A stretch of DNA of 44,712 nucleotides from SIG575 sp045542485 (GCA_045542485.1 JAZQLC010000040.1:1-44712); one strand, 5' to 3'; shown: positions 16,771 to 26,828, counted from the first letter of the stretch. A program made the numbers and translations. Notes: generated by a model not told the origin, from the sequence alone.

Positions 16771-18777
16771 TTGGATAATTTTGAAAACATCGGAAATGAA
16801 AATCAGGAAGAAATAATGGAAGAAAAACTGATTAAATTTGACGATGAAGAAGAAATGGATACGGCTGTTTCTGATGAATACGGCGCTGACCAGATTCAGG
16901 TTCTTGAAGGACTTGAAGCTGTAAGAATACGCCCCGGTATGTACATCGGTTCAACCGGTCCAAAAGGACTTCATCATCTTGTTTATGAAATAGTTGATAA
17001 CTCCGTTGACGAAACTCTTGCAGGTTTCTGTACTCATATCGAGGTTGAAATTCATCCCGATAATGTTATATCTGTAAGAGACAACGGTCGTGGTATTCCC
17101 GTAGAAATAAATGAAAAAACAGGACTTCCGTCAGTAACTGTTGTTCTTACTGTTCTCCATGCAGGCGGTAAATTCGGCGGTAGCGGTTATAAAGTTTCCG
17201 GCGGTCTTCACGGCGTTGGTTCTTCAGTTGTTAACGCACTTTCAGAATGGCTTGAAGTTGAAGTTTCACGTGACGGACATATTCACCGTCAGAGATTTTC
17301 AAGAGGTAACATTGAAACAGACCTTGAAATTGTAGGCGACACAAATGAAACAGGTACTCTTGTAAAATTCAAGGCTGACCCTGAAGTTTTCACAGAAACA
17401 ACAGAATATGAATTTGAAACTCTTCAGAGAAGACTTCGTGAAACTGCTTTCCTCAACGCCGGTCTTAAACTCACACTTACAGACAGCCGCGACCCTGAGA
17501 ATATAGTTGAAGAAGTTTATTGTTATGAAGGCGGTATCGGAAGTTTTGTTGAATATATCAACGAATCAAGAGGTCTGACTCCTCTTCACGACAGCGCAAT
17601 TCATTTTTCATCAGTAAGTGGTGACAGAAGTGCAGAAATTGCTCTTATGTACAACGATGGCTACAATGAAACAATTCTTTCATTCGCAAACAACGTGCGT
17701 ACAGTTGACGGCGGTACACACGAAACAGGTTTCAAAACTGCGCTGACAAGAGTTTTCAATGACTACGGCAAAAAATATAATATCCTCAAAGACGGTGACA
17801 AAAAGCTTTCAGGTGACGACGTAAGAGAAGGTCTTACAGCAGTTGTAAGCGTAAAACTTACAGAAGCAGAATTTGAAGGCCAGACAAAGGGTAAGCTGGG
17901 TAATACAGATATTACTCCCCTTGTTTCACAGACAGTTTATGAAAAACTTACAACATATTTTGAAGAAAATCCTGCAGTTATAAAAGCGATTTTCAACAAA
18001 GCACTTGAAGCAGCACGAGCAAGAGAGGCTGCAAGAAAAGCAAGAGACCTTGCAAGAAGAAAATCAGCACTTGAATCAAACTCACTTCCCGGTAAACTTG
18101 CAGACTGTACTTCAAAGGATTCAACTCTCACTGAGCTTTATATCGTCGAAGGTGACTCTGCAGGCGGTTCTGCAAAGAACGGACGTGACAGAGAATATCA
18201 GGCAATTCTTCCTCTCTGGGGTAAAATGCTCAACGTTGAGAAAGCAAGACTTGATAAAGTTATCGGTAATGATAAGCTTACTCCCGTTGTTCTTGCACTT
18301 GGTACAGGTATCGGTGAAGATTTCGACATATCAAAACTCCGTTACGGCAAAATTGTTATTATGGCCGATGCCGACGTTGACGGTGCTCATATCAGAACGC
18401 TTCTTCTTACTTTCTTCTTCAGATATATGCGTCCTCTTATTGATGAAGGTCACATTTATATTGCACAGCCTCCCCTTTTCAAAATTTCAAAGGGTAAAAA
18501 AGTGCAGTATGCTTTCTCTGATGAAGAAAGAAATGCAATAATCGAAGAATTCGGCGGAAGCTGCGACATTCAGCGTTATAAAGGTCTTGGTGAAATGGAC
18601 GCACAGCAGCTCTGGGAAACAACAATGGACCCTGCATACAGAACAATGCTCAGAGTCAATATTGAAGATGCGATGAAAGCAGATGAAACTTTCTCAATTC
18701 TTATGGGTGACAAGGTTGAACCCAGGCGTGAATTTATTGAAAAGAATGCTAAATACGTTAAGAACCTTGACGTCTGA
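16771..18777 (+). CDS. gyrB: DNA gyrase subunit B
   Basis: ATPase subunit of gyrase, which introduces negative supercoils with GyrA. Motifs in order: the ATP-binding region VLEGLEAVRIRPGMYIGST and DNSVDE, GRGIPVEI, GGLHGVGSSVVNALS, the TOPRIM EGDSAGGSA, DADVDGAHIRTLLLTFF and QRYKGLGEMDAQQLWETTMDP. The preferred start is a TTG at 16771, eight bases after GGAGG, giving 668 residues. An ATG at 16756 has no SD, and another ATG at 16816 is possible. Any of these leaves an acidic N-terminal extension before the usual YxADQIQVLEGL start. Confidence 0.96.
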   Translation: MDNFENIGNENQEEIMEEKLIKFDDEEEMDTAVSDEYGADQIQVLEGLEAVRIRPGMYIGSTGPKGLHHLVYEIVDNSVDETLAGFCTHIEVEIHPDNVISVRDNGRGIPVEINEKTGLPSVTVVLTVLHAGGKFGGSGYKVSGGLHGVGSSVVNALSEWLEVEVSRDGHIHRQRFSRGNIETDLEIVGDTNETGTLVKFKADPEVFTETTEYEFETLQRRLRETAFLNAGLKLTLTDSRDPENIVEEVYCYEGGIGSFVEYINESRGLTPLHDSAIHFSSVSGDRSAEIALMYNDGYNETILSFANNVRTVDGGTHETGFKTALTRVFNDYGKKYNILKDGDKKLSGDDVREGLTAVVSVKLTEAEFEGQTKGKLGNTDITPLVSQTVYEKLTTYFEENPAVIKAIFNKALEAARAREAARKARDLARRKSALESNSLPGKLADCTSKDSTLTELYIVEGDSAGGSAKNGRDREYQAILPLWGKMLNVEKARLDKVIGNDKLTPVVLALGTGIGEDFDISKLRYGKIVIMADADVDGAHIRTLLLTFFFRYMRPLIDEGHIYIAQPPLFKISKGKKVQYAFSDEERNAIIEEFGGSCDIQRYKGLGEMDAQQLWETTMDPAYRTMLRVNIEDAMKADETFSILMGDKVEPRREFIEKNAKYVKNLDV

Positions 18778-18814
18778 TTTTAAAGTTGTAAAAATTTAAG
18801 GAACGGTGAATGTA

Positions 18815-21319
18815 ATGAGCGAAGAACATAAAATTCAATCATTTGAAGATTCAAAAATAATAAATGTAGACATTGACAGGGAAATGAGAAGTTCTTTCCT
18901 TGACTATTCAATGTCAGTTATCGTTTCCCGTGCACTTCCCGATGTCCGTGACGGTCTTAAGCCCGTTCACAGAAGAATTCTCTACACAATGCACGAAAAC
19001 GGACTTACTCCCGACAAGGCTCACAGAAAGTGCGCTGATACAGTCGGTTCAGTGCTCGGTAGATACCATCCCCACGGTGACTCTTCAGTTTACGACGCTA
19101 TGGTACGTCTTGCACAGGATTTCTCAATGAGATATATGCTCGTTGACGGTCACGGTAACTTCGGTTCTGTTGACGGCGACCCACCTGCTGCTTACCGTTA
19201 TACTGAGTCAAGAATGAGCAAAATTGCTCTTGAAATGCTGACTGATATCGACAAAGACACAGTTGACTTTGCCATGAACTATGACGACCGTCTTAAAGAG
19301 CCTACTGTGCTTCCCTCCCGTTTTCCAAACATTCTTGTAAACGGTTCAATGGGTATCGCAGTCGGTATGGCAACAAATATGCCTCCCCATAACTTAAAAG
19401 AAGTTATTAACGGTATGTGCTGTGTTATTGATAATCCTGATGCATCTCTTGATGATATTATGGAACATATCAAAGGACCTGACTTCCCCACTCACGGTAT
19501 TATTATGGGTAAAGCAGGTATCCGTGCTGCATATGCAACAGGTAAAGGTAAGGTTATTGTCAGAGCAAGAGCGGAAATTGTTGAAAACAAAAACGGAAGA
19601 TTTTCAATCAATGTTACTGAAATCCCTTACGGTGTAAACAAGGCAAGACTTATCGAAAGTATGGCAGACCTTGTTAAAGATAAAAGAATTGAAGGCATCG
19701 CTGATATCAATGACTATTCATCCCGTGAAGGTATGCATATTCAGATTGACCTTAAGAGAGATGCTAATCCTCAGGTTGTACTTAATCAGCTTTATACTTA
19801 TACACAGCTTCAGACAACATTCGGTGTAATAAACCTCGTTATTGTTGACGGCGTTCCGAAGATTCTTACTCTTAAAGAAATTCTTCAGTATTACATCAAA
19901 TATCAGTGTGAAGTTATCACAAGAAGAACACGCTTCAACCTTAAAAAGGCTCAGGAAAGAGCACACATTTTAGAGGCTCTCAAGAAAGCTCTTGATTTTA
20001 TTGATGAGGTTATTGCAATTCTCAGAAATTCAAAGAGCATCGCAGAAGGTAAAGAAGCACTTATGGCTCGTTTCGATTTCGATGATGTTCAGGCTCAGGC
20101 AATCGTTCAGATGCGTCTCGGACAGCTGACAGGTCTCGAAAAAGAAAAAATTGAAGAAGAACTTGCTGCTCTTAAAGAAAAAATTGCTGATTATCTTGAT
20201 ATTCTTGCTAACGAATCAAGAGTTCTTGCTATCGTTAAAGAAGAAGCTTCAGCAATCGGTGACAAATTCGGCGATGACAGAAGAACAGAAATTGCAAATG
20301 TCAGCGGCGAAGTTGATATTGAAGATCTTATCCCCGAAGAGGAATGTGTTTATACAATGACAACTCTCGGATACATCAAGCGTCAGCCCACTGAAACATA
20401 TCAGATTCAGCGCAGAGGCGGCAGAGGTGTCAAGGGACTTACACGCCGTGAAGAAGACATTGTTGAAACAATGTTCACATGTTCAACTCACGACTATGTT
20501 GTATTCTTCACAAATGCAGGCAGAATGTACCGTCTTAAAGGATACGAGATTCCCGAGGGTAGCCGAACAAGTAAGGGTATGAACATCGTCAATCTTCTTC
20601 CCATTACTCAGGAAGAAAAGGTTTCTGCTATGATTCGTGTGAAACCCGAAGAAGACGATGAAAAATATGTATGTATGGTTACAAGAAACGGTATCATTAA
20701 GAGAACTGCAGTTTCAGAATACAAAAATGTCCGTAAGAGCGGTATTATTGCAGTTAACCTTGATGAGGGCGATGAACTTGCATGGGTTAAGCTGACAAGC
20801 GGTAACGATGACCTTCTTGTTGCAACAAAGAAAGGTATGTGTATCCGCTTCAATGAAAGTGATGCCCGTGTTCTCGGAAGAACAGCAAGAGGTGTTAAAG
20901 CAATTGAACTGAGAGCCGGTGATGAGGTTATAGGCTTCGACGTTCTCAGAGAAGGCACAACTGTCCTCACAGTCAACGAAAGAGGCTACGGCAGAAGAAG
21001 TAACAATGATGATTACCGTATCCAGTCAAGAGGCGGTAAGGGTGTTATGAACTACCGTGTAGATCAGTTCGGTGATGTAAGCGCAATCAGTGTTGTTGAA
21101 GAAAATGACGACGTAATTCTCATTTCTTCTGACGGTATTATTATAAGAATTCCTGCAAATGAAATCAGCACATTCGCAAGACCCTCAAAGGGTGTCCGTG
21201 TAATGAAAGTCACAGAGGGTGAAAGACTCGCAACTATGACAACAACAGAACACATTGACGCTGAAGAGTCAGAAGAAGCTGAAACTGAATCAGCAGAAAC
21301 CACAGAAGAAAATCAGTAA
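18815..21319 (+). CDS. gyrA: DNA gyrase subunit A
   Basis: DNA-cleaving subunit of gyrase, 834 residues from the ATG at 18815 (a GTG nine bases earlier is less likely). The catalytic tyrosine is in AAYRYTE (Tyr129). The quinolone pocket reads HPHGDSSVYDAMV with Ser90 and Asp94, equivalent to the susceptible Ser83 and Asp87 of E. coli. The GyrA-box QRRGGRG is intact, so this is gyrase rather than topoisomerase IV. The beta-pinwheel domain ends in an acidic tail of about 23 residues, a known modulator of supercoiling in some gyrases. It follows gyrB closely. Confidence 0.96.
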   Translation: MSEEHKIQSFEDSKIINVDIDREMRSSFLDYSMSVIVSRALPDVRDGLKPVHRRILYTMHENGLTPDKAHRKCADTVGSVLGRYHPHGDSSVYDAMVRLAQDFSMRYMLVDGHGNFGSVDGDPPAAYRYTESRMSKIALEMLTDIDKDTVDFAMNYDDRLKEPTVLPSRFPNILVNGSMGIAVGMATNMPPHNLKEVINGMCCVIDNPDASLDDIMEHIKGPDFPTHGIIMGKAGIRAAYATGKGKVIVRARAEIVENKNGRFSINVTEIPYGVNKARLIESMADLVKDKRIEGIADINDYSSREGMHIQIDLKRDANPQVVLNQLYTYTQLQTTFGVINLVIVDGVPKILTLKEILQYYIKYQCEVITRRTRFNLKKAQERAHILEALKKALDFIDEVIAILRNSKSIAEGKEALMARFDFDDVQAQAIVQMRLGQLTGLEKEKIEEELAALKEKIADYLDILANESRVLAIVKEEASAIGDKFGDDRRTEIANVSGEVDIEDLIPEEECVYTMTTLGYIKRQPTETYQIQRRGGRGVKGLTRREEDIVETMFTCSTHDYVVFFTNAGRMYRLKGYEIPEGSRTSKGMNIVNLLPITQEEKVSAMIRVKPEEDDEKYVCMVTRNGIIKRTAVSEYKNVRKSGIIAVNLDEGDELAWVKLTSGNDDLLVATKKGMCIRFNESDARVLGRTARGVKAIELRAGDEVIGFDVLREGTTVLTVNERGYGRRSNNDDYRIQSRGGKGVMNYRVDQFGDVSAISVVEENDDVILISSDGIIIRIPANEISTFARPSKGVRVMKVTEGERLATMTTTEHIDAEESEEAETESAETTEENQ

Positions 21320-21346
21320 TATAATTTTTCCGAAAGGATAATCTTT

Positions 21347-22699
21347 ATGCAGTTAAATATTAAAGCAATTAAGGGAACACAGGATGTTCTGCCCTCAGAG
21401 AGCTATAAAAATCAGTTTATTGAAAAAACAGCTCTTGAAATCGCAGAAACCTTTGGTTTCAAAGAAATCAGAACTCCCGTGTTTGAACAGACAGAGCTTT
21501 TCCAGCGTTCCGTCGGTGACACAACAGATGTTGTGCAGAAAGAAATGTACACATTTACAGACAAGGGTGACCGTTCAATCACACTCAGACCTGAAGGCAC
21601 TGCAGGTGCAGTAAGAGCTTTCCTTGAACACGGACTTTTCAATGACGCTCTCCCTCAGAAAGTCTGTTATGTAACTTCTTGTTACAGATACGAAAAGCCA
21701 CAGGCAGGCAGACTCCGTGAATTCCATCAGTTTGGTGTTGAATGTTTCGGTACTGCCTCACCTGCTGCTGATGCAGAAATCATTTCTCTTGCAAATGAAA
21801 TCTTCGGTTTTCTGGGAATTCAGAATCTTGAGCTTCAAATTAATTCAATCGGTTGTCCCAAGTGCAGAGCAGAATATCACAAAGCTCTCAAAGCATATTT
21901 TGAAAGCTATAAGGGTGAGCTTTGCGAAACCTGTCTTGACAGACTTGACAGAAATCCCATGAGAATTCTTGACTGTAAGAGCCCTGTATGTTCAGGTATT
22001 GCAGAAAAAGCTCCCGTCGTTCTCGATTTTCTTTGCGATGAATGTAAAGAGCATTTCGAAATGGTGAAGAAATATCTTGAAAATATGAAGATAGATTACA
22101 AAGTTAATCCTCAGATTGTAAGAGGTCTTGACTACTACACAAAAACTGTTTTTGAGTTTGTTTCAACTGAAATCGGTGCTCAGGGAACAGTTTGCGGTGG
22201 CGGACGCTATGACGGCCTCGTTGAAGAAATGGGCGGTGCTCACACTCCCTCACTTGGTTTTGCTATGGGACTTGAAAGACTTCTTCTTCTTATCGAAGCT
22301 CAGGGAATAGAGCTTCCCGAGGGCAGAGGCTGTGAGGTTTATATTGCATCAATCGGCGAAAAAGCATCACTTGCAGCAGCAGAAATCGTAACAGATTTAA
22401 GAAGCGGCGGAATCAGTGCACAGTTTGATGTTGTGGGCAGATCCGTAAAAGCACAGATGAAGTTTGCAGGAAAAATCGGCGCACAGTATTCAATGGTTCT
22501 CGGTGACAGCGAAATCGACAACAATAAGGCTATGCTGAAAAATATGGAAACAGGCGATATGGCAGAGGTTGAGCTTGATACTTTCGCTGAAGATTTTATG
22601 AATATTATGGTGCAGAATGCCGCAAAGGGTCTTGGCGACTATATCGGTGCAGAAAGCTTTGATTTAGGCTCACTTTTCGGTGCAGGTTCTCAGGAATAA
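21347..22699 (+). CDS. hisS: Histidyl-tRNA synthetase
   Basis: Class II synthetase charging tRNA-His, 450 residues. Visible: motif 1 region KGTQDVLPSES, LRPEGTAGAVRAFLE, motif 2 SCYRYEKPQAGRLREFHQFGVE, the histidine-binding RGLDYYTKTVFEF and motif 3 SLGFAMGLERLL. Four cysteine pairs in the insertion (CPKC, CETC, CKSPVC, CDEC) resemble the zinc-type insert of one HisRS group. A C-terminal anticodon-binding domain and a short extra tail (LGDYIGAESFDLGSLFGAG) complete it. It lies 27 bp after gyrA with no T-box between, so it depends on upstream transcription. Confidence 0.95.
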   Translation: MQLNIKAIKGTQDVLPSESYKNQFIEKTALEIAETFGFKEIRTPVFEQTELFQRSVGDTTDVVQKEMYTFTDKGDRSITLRPEGTAGAVRAFLEHGLFNDALPQKVCYVTSCYRYEKPQAGRLREFHQFGVECFGTASPAADAEIISLANEIFGFLGIQNLELQINSIGCPKCRAEYHKALKAYFESYKGELCETCLDRLDRNPMRILDCKSPVCSGIAEKAPVVLDFLCDECKEHFEMVKKYLENMKIDYKVNPQIVRGLDYYTKTVFEFVSTEIGAQGTVCGGGRYDGLVEEMGGAHTPSLGFAMGLERLLLLIEAQGIELPEGRGCEVYIASIGEKASLAAAEIVTDLRSGGISAQFDVVGRSVKAQMKFAGKIGAQYSMVLGDSEIDNNKAMLKNMETGDMAEVELDTFAEDFMNIMVQNAAKGLGDYIGAESFDLGSLFGAGSQE

Positions 22700-22720
22700 T
22701 AAGTGAAAGGTAGATGAACT

Positions 22721-24511
22721 ATGGATACAATGACAGGTAAAAAAAGAACAGACTATTGCGGTACTTTTACTGCTAAAGATATCGGCAGAAAAGTAACCGT
22801 TGCAGGTTGGGTACAGCGTCAGCGTGACCTTGGTGCTCTCATTTTCATTGACCTGAGAGACAGAACCGGTATTGTTCAGTTGGCTTTTGATGATACAACA
22901 GATAAGGAAATTTTTGAAAAGGCTTTCTCTGCAAGAAGTGAATTTGTTCTTATGGCAAGTGGTGAAGTCAGAGAGCGTTCTTCAAAAAATCTTGATATTC
23001 CCACAGGTGAAATCGAGATTTTTGTTGATGACCTGAGAGTTCTTGCAAAGAGCGAAACAACACCTTTTGAAATTGTTGAAAACTGTGCAACAAGTGAACT
23101 TACAAGACTCAAATACAGATATCTTGACCTGAGAAGACCTGACCTTCAGAAAAATATTCTTATGCGTCACAAGATTACAAAAATTACACGCGACTATTTT
23201 GATGAAAACGGATTTATTGAGCTTGAAACTCCTATGCTCATCAAATCAACTCCCGAAGGAGCACGTGACTTCCTTGTTCCCAGCAGAATCCATAAGGGAA
23301 CATTCTATGCTCTTCCCCAGTCTCCTCAGCTTTATAAACAGCTTTCAATGGTGGCAGGTTTTGACAGATATATGCAGATTGCCCGTTGCTTCCGTGACGA
23401 GGACCTTCGTGCAGACAGACAGCCTGAATTCACACAGATTGACTTCGAGATGTCTTTCGTAGATATGGAAGATGTTCTTTCAATCGGTGAAGGCTACATC
23501 AAGAGAGTTTTCAAGGAAGCAATCGGTGTTGAAATCGAAACTCCTCTCAAGCGTCTCACATATAAAGAGGCTATGGAAAAATACGGCAGTGACAAGCCCG
23601 ATACCCGTTTTGATATGGAGCTTACAGACCTGAGCGAAACAGTAAAAGGCTGTGGCTTTGGTGTGTTCACTTCTGCTATCGAGGGTGGCGGCTCAGTAAG
23701 AGCAATCACTGCAAAGAACGCATTTGGTGTTCTCACAAGAAAAGAAATAGACAAGCTTACAGAGTTTGTCCGTGGTATCGGCGCAAAAGGTCTTGCGTGG
23801 GCAAGAATTGCTGAAGACGGAACAATTGCTTCATCCTTTGCAAAGTTTATGACTGAAGATGAAATGTCAGCAATCAAAGAAAAATGCGGTGCGGAAAACG
23901 GCGACGTAATTCTTATTGTGGGCGACACTAAAAACTCAATTGTTCTTTCAGTTCTCGGTGCACTTCGTTGCGAGGTTGCAAAGAAACTTGATATTATCGA
24001 TAAATCAAAATTCAATCTTCTCTGGATTATCGAATTCCCCTTCTTCGATTGGGATGAAGATTCTCAGCAGTGGGTAGCAATGCACCATCCTTTCACATCT
24101 CCTATGGATGAATGTCTTGATTACCTTGAAACAGATAAAGCAAATGTAAGAGCAAAGGCTTATGACCTTGTTCTCAACGGCATTGAACTTTCAAGCGGTT
24201 CAATCAGAATTACTGACCCCGAACTTCAGAACAGAATGTTCAGACTTCTGGGCTTAAGTGAAGAAGAATCACACGCAAAATTCGGCTATCTTACAGATGC
24301 TTTCAAATACGGTGCACCGCCTCACGGTGGTATGGGTATCGGTCTTGACAGACTTGTTATGCAAATGCTCAGATGTGAAACTCTCCGTGATGTTATCGCA
24401 TATCCGAAAGTACAGAACGCAAGTGAGCCTATGACAGACTGTCCCTCAGTTATTGATACAGCACAGCTCGATGAACTTGCAATTATGGTAAATCTTCCCG
24501 CTGAAGAATAA
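22721..24511 (+). CDS. aspS: Aspartyl-tRNA synthetase
   Basis: Class II synthetase charging tRNA-Asp (or Asp and Asn), 596 residues. It has an N-terminal OB-fold anticodon domain (AGWVQRQRDLGALIFIDLRDRTGIVQL) and the flipping loop region ARDFLVPSRIHKGTFYALPQSPQLYKQL. Motif 2 is ARCFRDEDLRADRQPEFTQID, a GAD insertion domain is in the middle, and motif 3 is GMGIGLDRLVM. Length and domain order are the bacterial type. It directly follows hisS, a common pairing in Firmicutes, and is closed by a strong terminator. Confidence 0.96.
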   Translation: MDTMTGKKRTDYCGTFTAKDIGRKVTVAGWVQRQRDLGALIFIDLRDRTGIVQLAFDDTTDKEIFEKAFSARSEFVLMASGEVRERSSKNLDIPTGEIEIFVDDLRVLAKSETTPFEIVENCATSELTRLKYRYLDLRRPDLQKNILMRHKITKITRDYFDENGFIELETPMLIKSTPEGARDFLVPSRIHKGTFYALPQSPQLYKQLSMVAGFDRYMQIARCFRDEDLRADRQPEFTQIDFEMSFVDMEDVLSIGEGYIKRVFKEAIGVEIETPLKRLTYKEAMEKYGSDKPDTRFDMELTDLSETVKGCGFGVFTSAIEGGGSVRAITAKNAFGVLTRKEIDKLTEFVRGIGAKGLAWARIAEDGTIASSFAKFMTEDEMSAIKEKCGAENGDVILIVGDTKNSIVLSVLGALRCEVAKKLDIIDKSKFNLLWIIEFPFFDWDEDSQQWVAMHHPFTSPMDECLDYLETDKANVRAKAYDLVLNGIELSSGSIRITDPELQNRMFRLLGLSEEESHAKFGYLTDAFKYGAPPHGGMGIGLDRLVMQMLRCETLRDVIAYPKVQNASEPMTDCPSVIDTAQLDELAIMVNLPAEE

Positions 24512-24518
24512 AAATGTA

Positions 24519-24556
24519 AATTCTCCTGTTTTTAAATAAAAACAGGAGAATTTTTC
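24519..24556 (+). terminator. Terminator after aspS
   Basis: A very long perfect inverted repeat, with core TTCTCCTG/CAGGAGAA extended by A/T pairs and a T run after the right arm. It ends the origin-region operon and would also work in reverse. Confidence 0.9.
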
Positions 24557-24571
24557 ATAATAATTTTTAAT

Positions 24572-24600
24572 TTGACTTCAAGAAAAGTAATTGTTAAAAT
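24572..24600 (+). promoter_or_regulatory. Lipase promoter
   Basis: TTGACT (24572-24577), 17-bp spacer and TAAAAT (24595-24600), directly after the aspS terminator and about 25 bp before the lipase start. Confidence 0.75.
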
Positions 24601-24624
24601 GTTTATAAGATAGGAGGGAAATTT

Positions 24625-25899
24625 ATGAAAAAATTTGTCGGCATTCTTTTAACCTTAGTTATGGTCTTCACTATGTTCAGCACAACTGCCTTTGCAGAAA
24701 GCAACAAAGTGGAATTTGAAGAAAAAACCTACGATTTATCAAACAAACATCCCTGGGTATTTGTCCACGGTATGGGTGGCTGGGATAAGTACGGTGAAGA
24801 AGCTTACTGGGGTGGTTGGGCATCTTCTGAGGGAGATGTTATCGACCTTTATAACAGTAATGGTGTCGAAGCATACGCAGCAGTTGTAGGACCTTTCAAC
24901 AGTGCATGGGACAGAGCTTGTGAACTTTACGCTCAGCTTATGGGCACAGTTGTTGACTACGGCGAGGCACATTCAAAGGCTCACAACCACGACCGCTACG
25001 GTTATGATTATACAGACAATTGTCTTATGAATGAGCCGTGGGATATGCAGAAAAAAATCAATCTTGTCGGTCACTCATTCGGTGGTCACACAGTAAGACT
25101 CTTTGCATCTCTTATTGCTTACGGTGATGCAGACGAAATGGCAGCAACGGGAGAGGAAACATCACCTCTTTTTACCGGTGGACACGGTGACGCAATATAT
25201 TCGGTTATAACTTTTTCAGGTGTACATAACGGCTCACCTATTGCAAATCTTATTCACGATTCTTTCCTTATGACAGGTATTATAGCACTGCTCAATTTTG
25301 CAGGTGCTGTTTTTGGCAGTAATGTTCTTATGTGGGATCTTCCTATGGGACATATGGGACTTACTCCCAAGCAGGGCGAAGAAAGAGCCAAATTTAGTCT
25401 GAAAACAATTAAAACAGTCGTCGAGGCTCAGGATAACTGCGGATATGACCTGACTTTGAGAGGCTCAGCTGAGCTTAACGAAAAAATCAAAATGATTGAC
25501 AGTGCATATTATTACTCATATTCCTGCAACTCAAGTTACAAAACTCCGTGTGGTACATATTTACCCATCGCATCAAACTTTGCAATGTTCTATCTTACAT
25601 CACTTTACATCGGTGCTACTGAAGGCAAGACAATCGACGGAATTTATATGGACGAAGCATGGGCAAAAAATGACGGTATTGTTCCCCTTGCAAGTGCCCT
25701 TTATCCCGCAACCGATGCAGATAATGCAAAGAGTTACGAGGAAACTGTAAAAGCAGGAGAAAAAACAGAGCCCGGAATATGGTATTATATGCCTACAATG
25801 GAAGGCTTTGACCACTTCGATTTCTGCGGAACAATAGATTACCCCACAAGCTTTGAAGATTTCTATTTTACCCTTGTGGAAACAATTAACAAACCATAA
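24625..25899 (+). CDS. Secreted triacylglycerol lipase, family I.5-like
   Basis: A 424-residue alpha/beta-hydrolase predicted to split acylglycerols outside the cell. A signal peptide occupies residues 1-24, ending TTAFA. The mature protein follows the thermophilic Bacillus/Geobacillus and staphylococcal lipase plan: PWVFVHGMGGW with an inserted YWGGW, then VGPFNSAWDRACELYAQLMGTVVDYG and the zinc-site stretch HSKAHNHDRYG. The nucleophile elbow is GHSFGGH (family I.5 usually has AHSQGG). The catalytic Asp is likely in NDGIVP and the catalytic His in FDHFDF. The lid region LNFAGAVFGSNVLMWDLPMGHMGL is retained. It is monocistronic between two terminators. The class is confident; chain-length preference is unknown. 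Confidence 0.85.
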   Translation: MKKFVGILLTLVMVFTMFSTTAFAESNKVEFEEKTYDLSNKHPWVFVHGMGGWDKYGEEAYWGGWASSEGDVIDLYNSNGVEAYAAVVGPFNSAWDRACELYAQLMGTVVDYGEAHSKAHNHDRYGYDYTDNCLMNEPWDMQKKINLVGHSFGGHTVRLFASLIAYGDADEMAATGEETSPLFTGGHGDAIYSVITFSGVHNGSPIANLIHDSFLMTGIIALLNFAGAVFGSNVLMWDLPMGHMGLTPKQGEERAKFSLKTIKTVVEAQDNCGYDLTLRGSAELNEKIKMIDSAYYYSYSCNSSYKTPCGTYLPIASNFAMFYLTSLYIGATEGKTIDGIYMDEAWAKNDGIVPLASALYPATDADNAKSYEETVKAGEKTEPGIWYYMPTMEGFDHFDFCGTIDYPTSFEDFYFTLVETINKP

Positions 25900-25903
25900 A
25901 ACG

Positions 25904-25936
25904 AACTCCCTATCATTCTGTGATAGGGAGTTTTCT
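25904..25936 (+). terminator. Terminator between lipase and GH16 gene
   Basis: AACTCCCTATCA (25904-25915) pairs perfectly with TGATAGGGAGTT (25921-25932) over a five-base loop, with T residues following. It serves the lipase and possibly also the convergent GH16 gene. Confidence 0.88.
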
Positions 25937-25949
25937 TCGGGTAATTCAT

Positions 25950-26798
25950 TTATTTATACTGATAAACCTTTACATAATCAACGATGAACTGTGCCTCTTC
26001 TCCGGGGGCATTTTCTCTGTGAGAAGGAATGCCGTTTTCACCTCTCATCTCAACTGAAAGGATAAGATATTCTTCGTTCTGACTTACTCCGCCATAGCTT
26101 GTGCGGAAAGTTTCTATGCCGTTTATGTAGAAAATATATTCGTTTTCGTTCCACTCAAGGCCGTATGTGTTGAATTCTTCATAAGGGTTATTTTTAATGA
26201 GAAATTCCTTTGCACCCATCGCCTGATGCGCTTCATCGTAGCCGTCAAAGTGAAGATTTGTAGTTATCGCATTGTTACGGCGTTTTCCGTAACGGTCACT
26301 TTCAAAAATATCAATTTCAGTTCCGTCTCTTCCGTTGCCGTCCTCGTTATAAACGCCCTCGTTCATAAGCCAGAAAGCACTCCAGATATCAGCACCTTTC
26401 GGAAGAATACAACGGCATTCAAAATATCCGAACTTCTGACTGAAACCGTTTGGTGCATCTTCGTCTGTGTCGATACCAGCAGAATACCAACCAGCACCTT
26501 TTTCTCCCATCCCCTCTTCAATATATGTTACAGGGATAATAAGATTTCCGTTTTCAGTATAAGCCAGGTACTGATTCCAGTAGCTTCCCTTTCTTGCCTC
26601 AGTTTTTGTACCGTACTGATAATGTCCCGACCATACGGTACGGTCAAGCTCACCGTCAAATTCTTCAATAAATGTTTCTTTGAATTTACTCATATCAATC
26701 TCTTGACCCATCGGATAGCAAGGAATATTGAGCCATGAACAGATAAGCATAGTAAGTGAAGCGAAAAATGCTGTGATACTGCTGAAATTGATTTTCAT
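25950..26798 (-). CDS. Secreted GH16-family beta-glucanase
   Basis: A 282-residue glycoside hydrolase family 16 protein, probably an endo-beta-1,3- or mixed-linkage glucanase acting outside the cell. A hydrophobic signal sequence covers about residues 1-22. The catalytic motif is GTEIDIFES, in which the two Glu act as nucleophile and acid/base with Asp between. Other family landmarks are FGYFECRCILPKGADIWSAFWLM, TYGLEWNENEYIFYING and the terminal FIVDYVKVYQY. It has no carbohydrate-binding module or dockerin. It has its own promoter and converges with the lipase. Exact substrate cannot be told from the motif. Confidence 0.87.
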   Translation of the reverse strand: MKINFSSITAFFASLTMLICSWLNIPCYPMGQEIDMSKFKETFIEEFDGELDRTVWSGHYQYGTKTEARKGSYWNQYLAYTENGNLIIPVTYIEEGMGEKGAGWYSAGIDTDEDAPNGFSQKFGYFECRCILPKGADIWSAFWLMNEGVYNEDGNGRDGTEIDIFESDRYGKRRNNAITTNLHFDGYDEAHQAMGAKEFLIKNNPYEEFNTYGLEWNENEYIFYINGIETFRTSYGGVSQNEEYLILSVEMRGENGIPSHRENAPGEEAQFIVDYVKVYQYK

Positions 26799-26828
26799 TA
26801 TAATTCCTCCTCAAAATCTCATAAAATA

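Noticed and set aside
17262..17277. Possible parS in gyrB (AGTTTCACGTGACGGA)
   Set aside because: Four mismatches to the consensus, in conserved coding sequence; the three perfect sites are clearly different.
21320..22720. T-box riboswitch ahead of hisS or aspS
   Set aside because: The gaps are under 30 bp with no room for a T-box; serS likewise follows parB by 15 bp.
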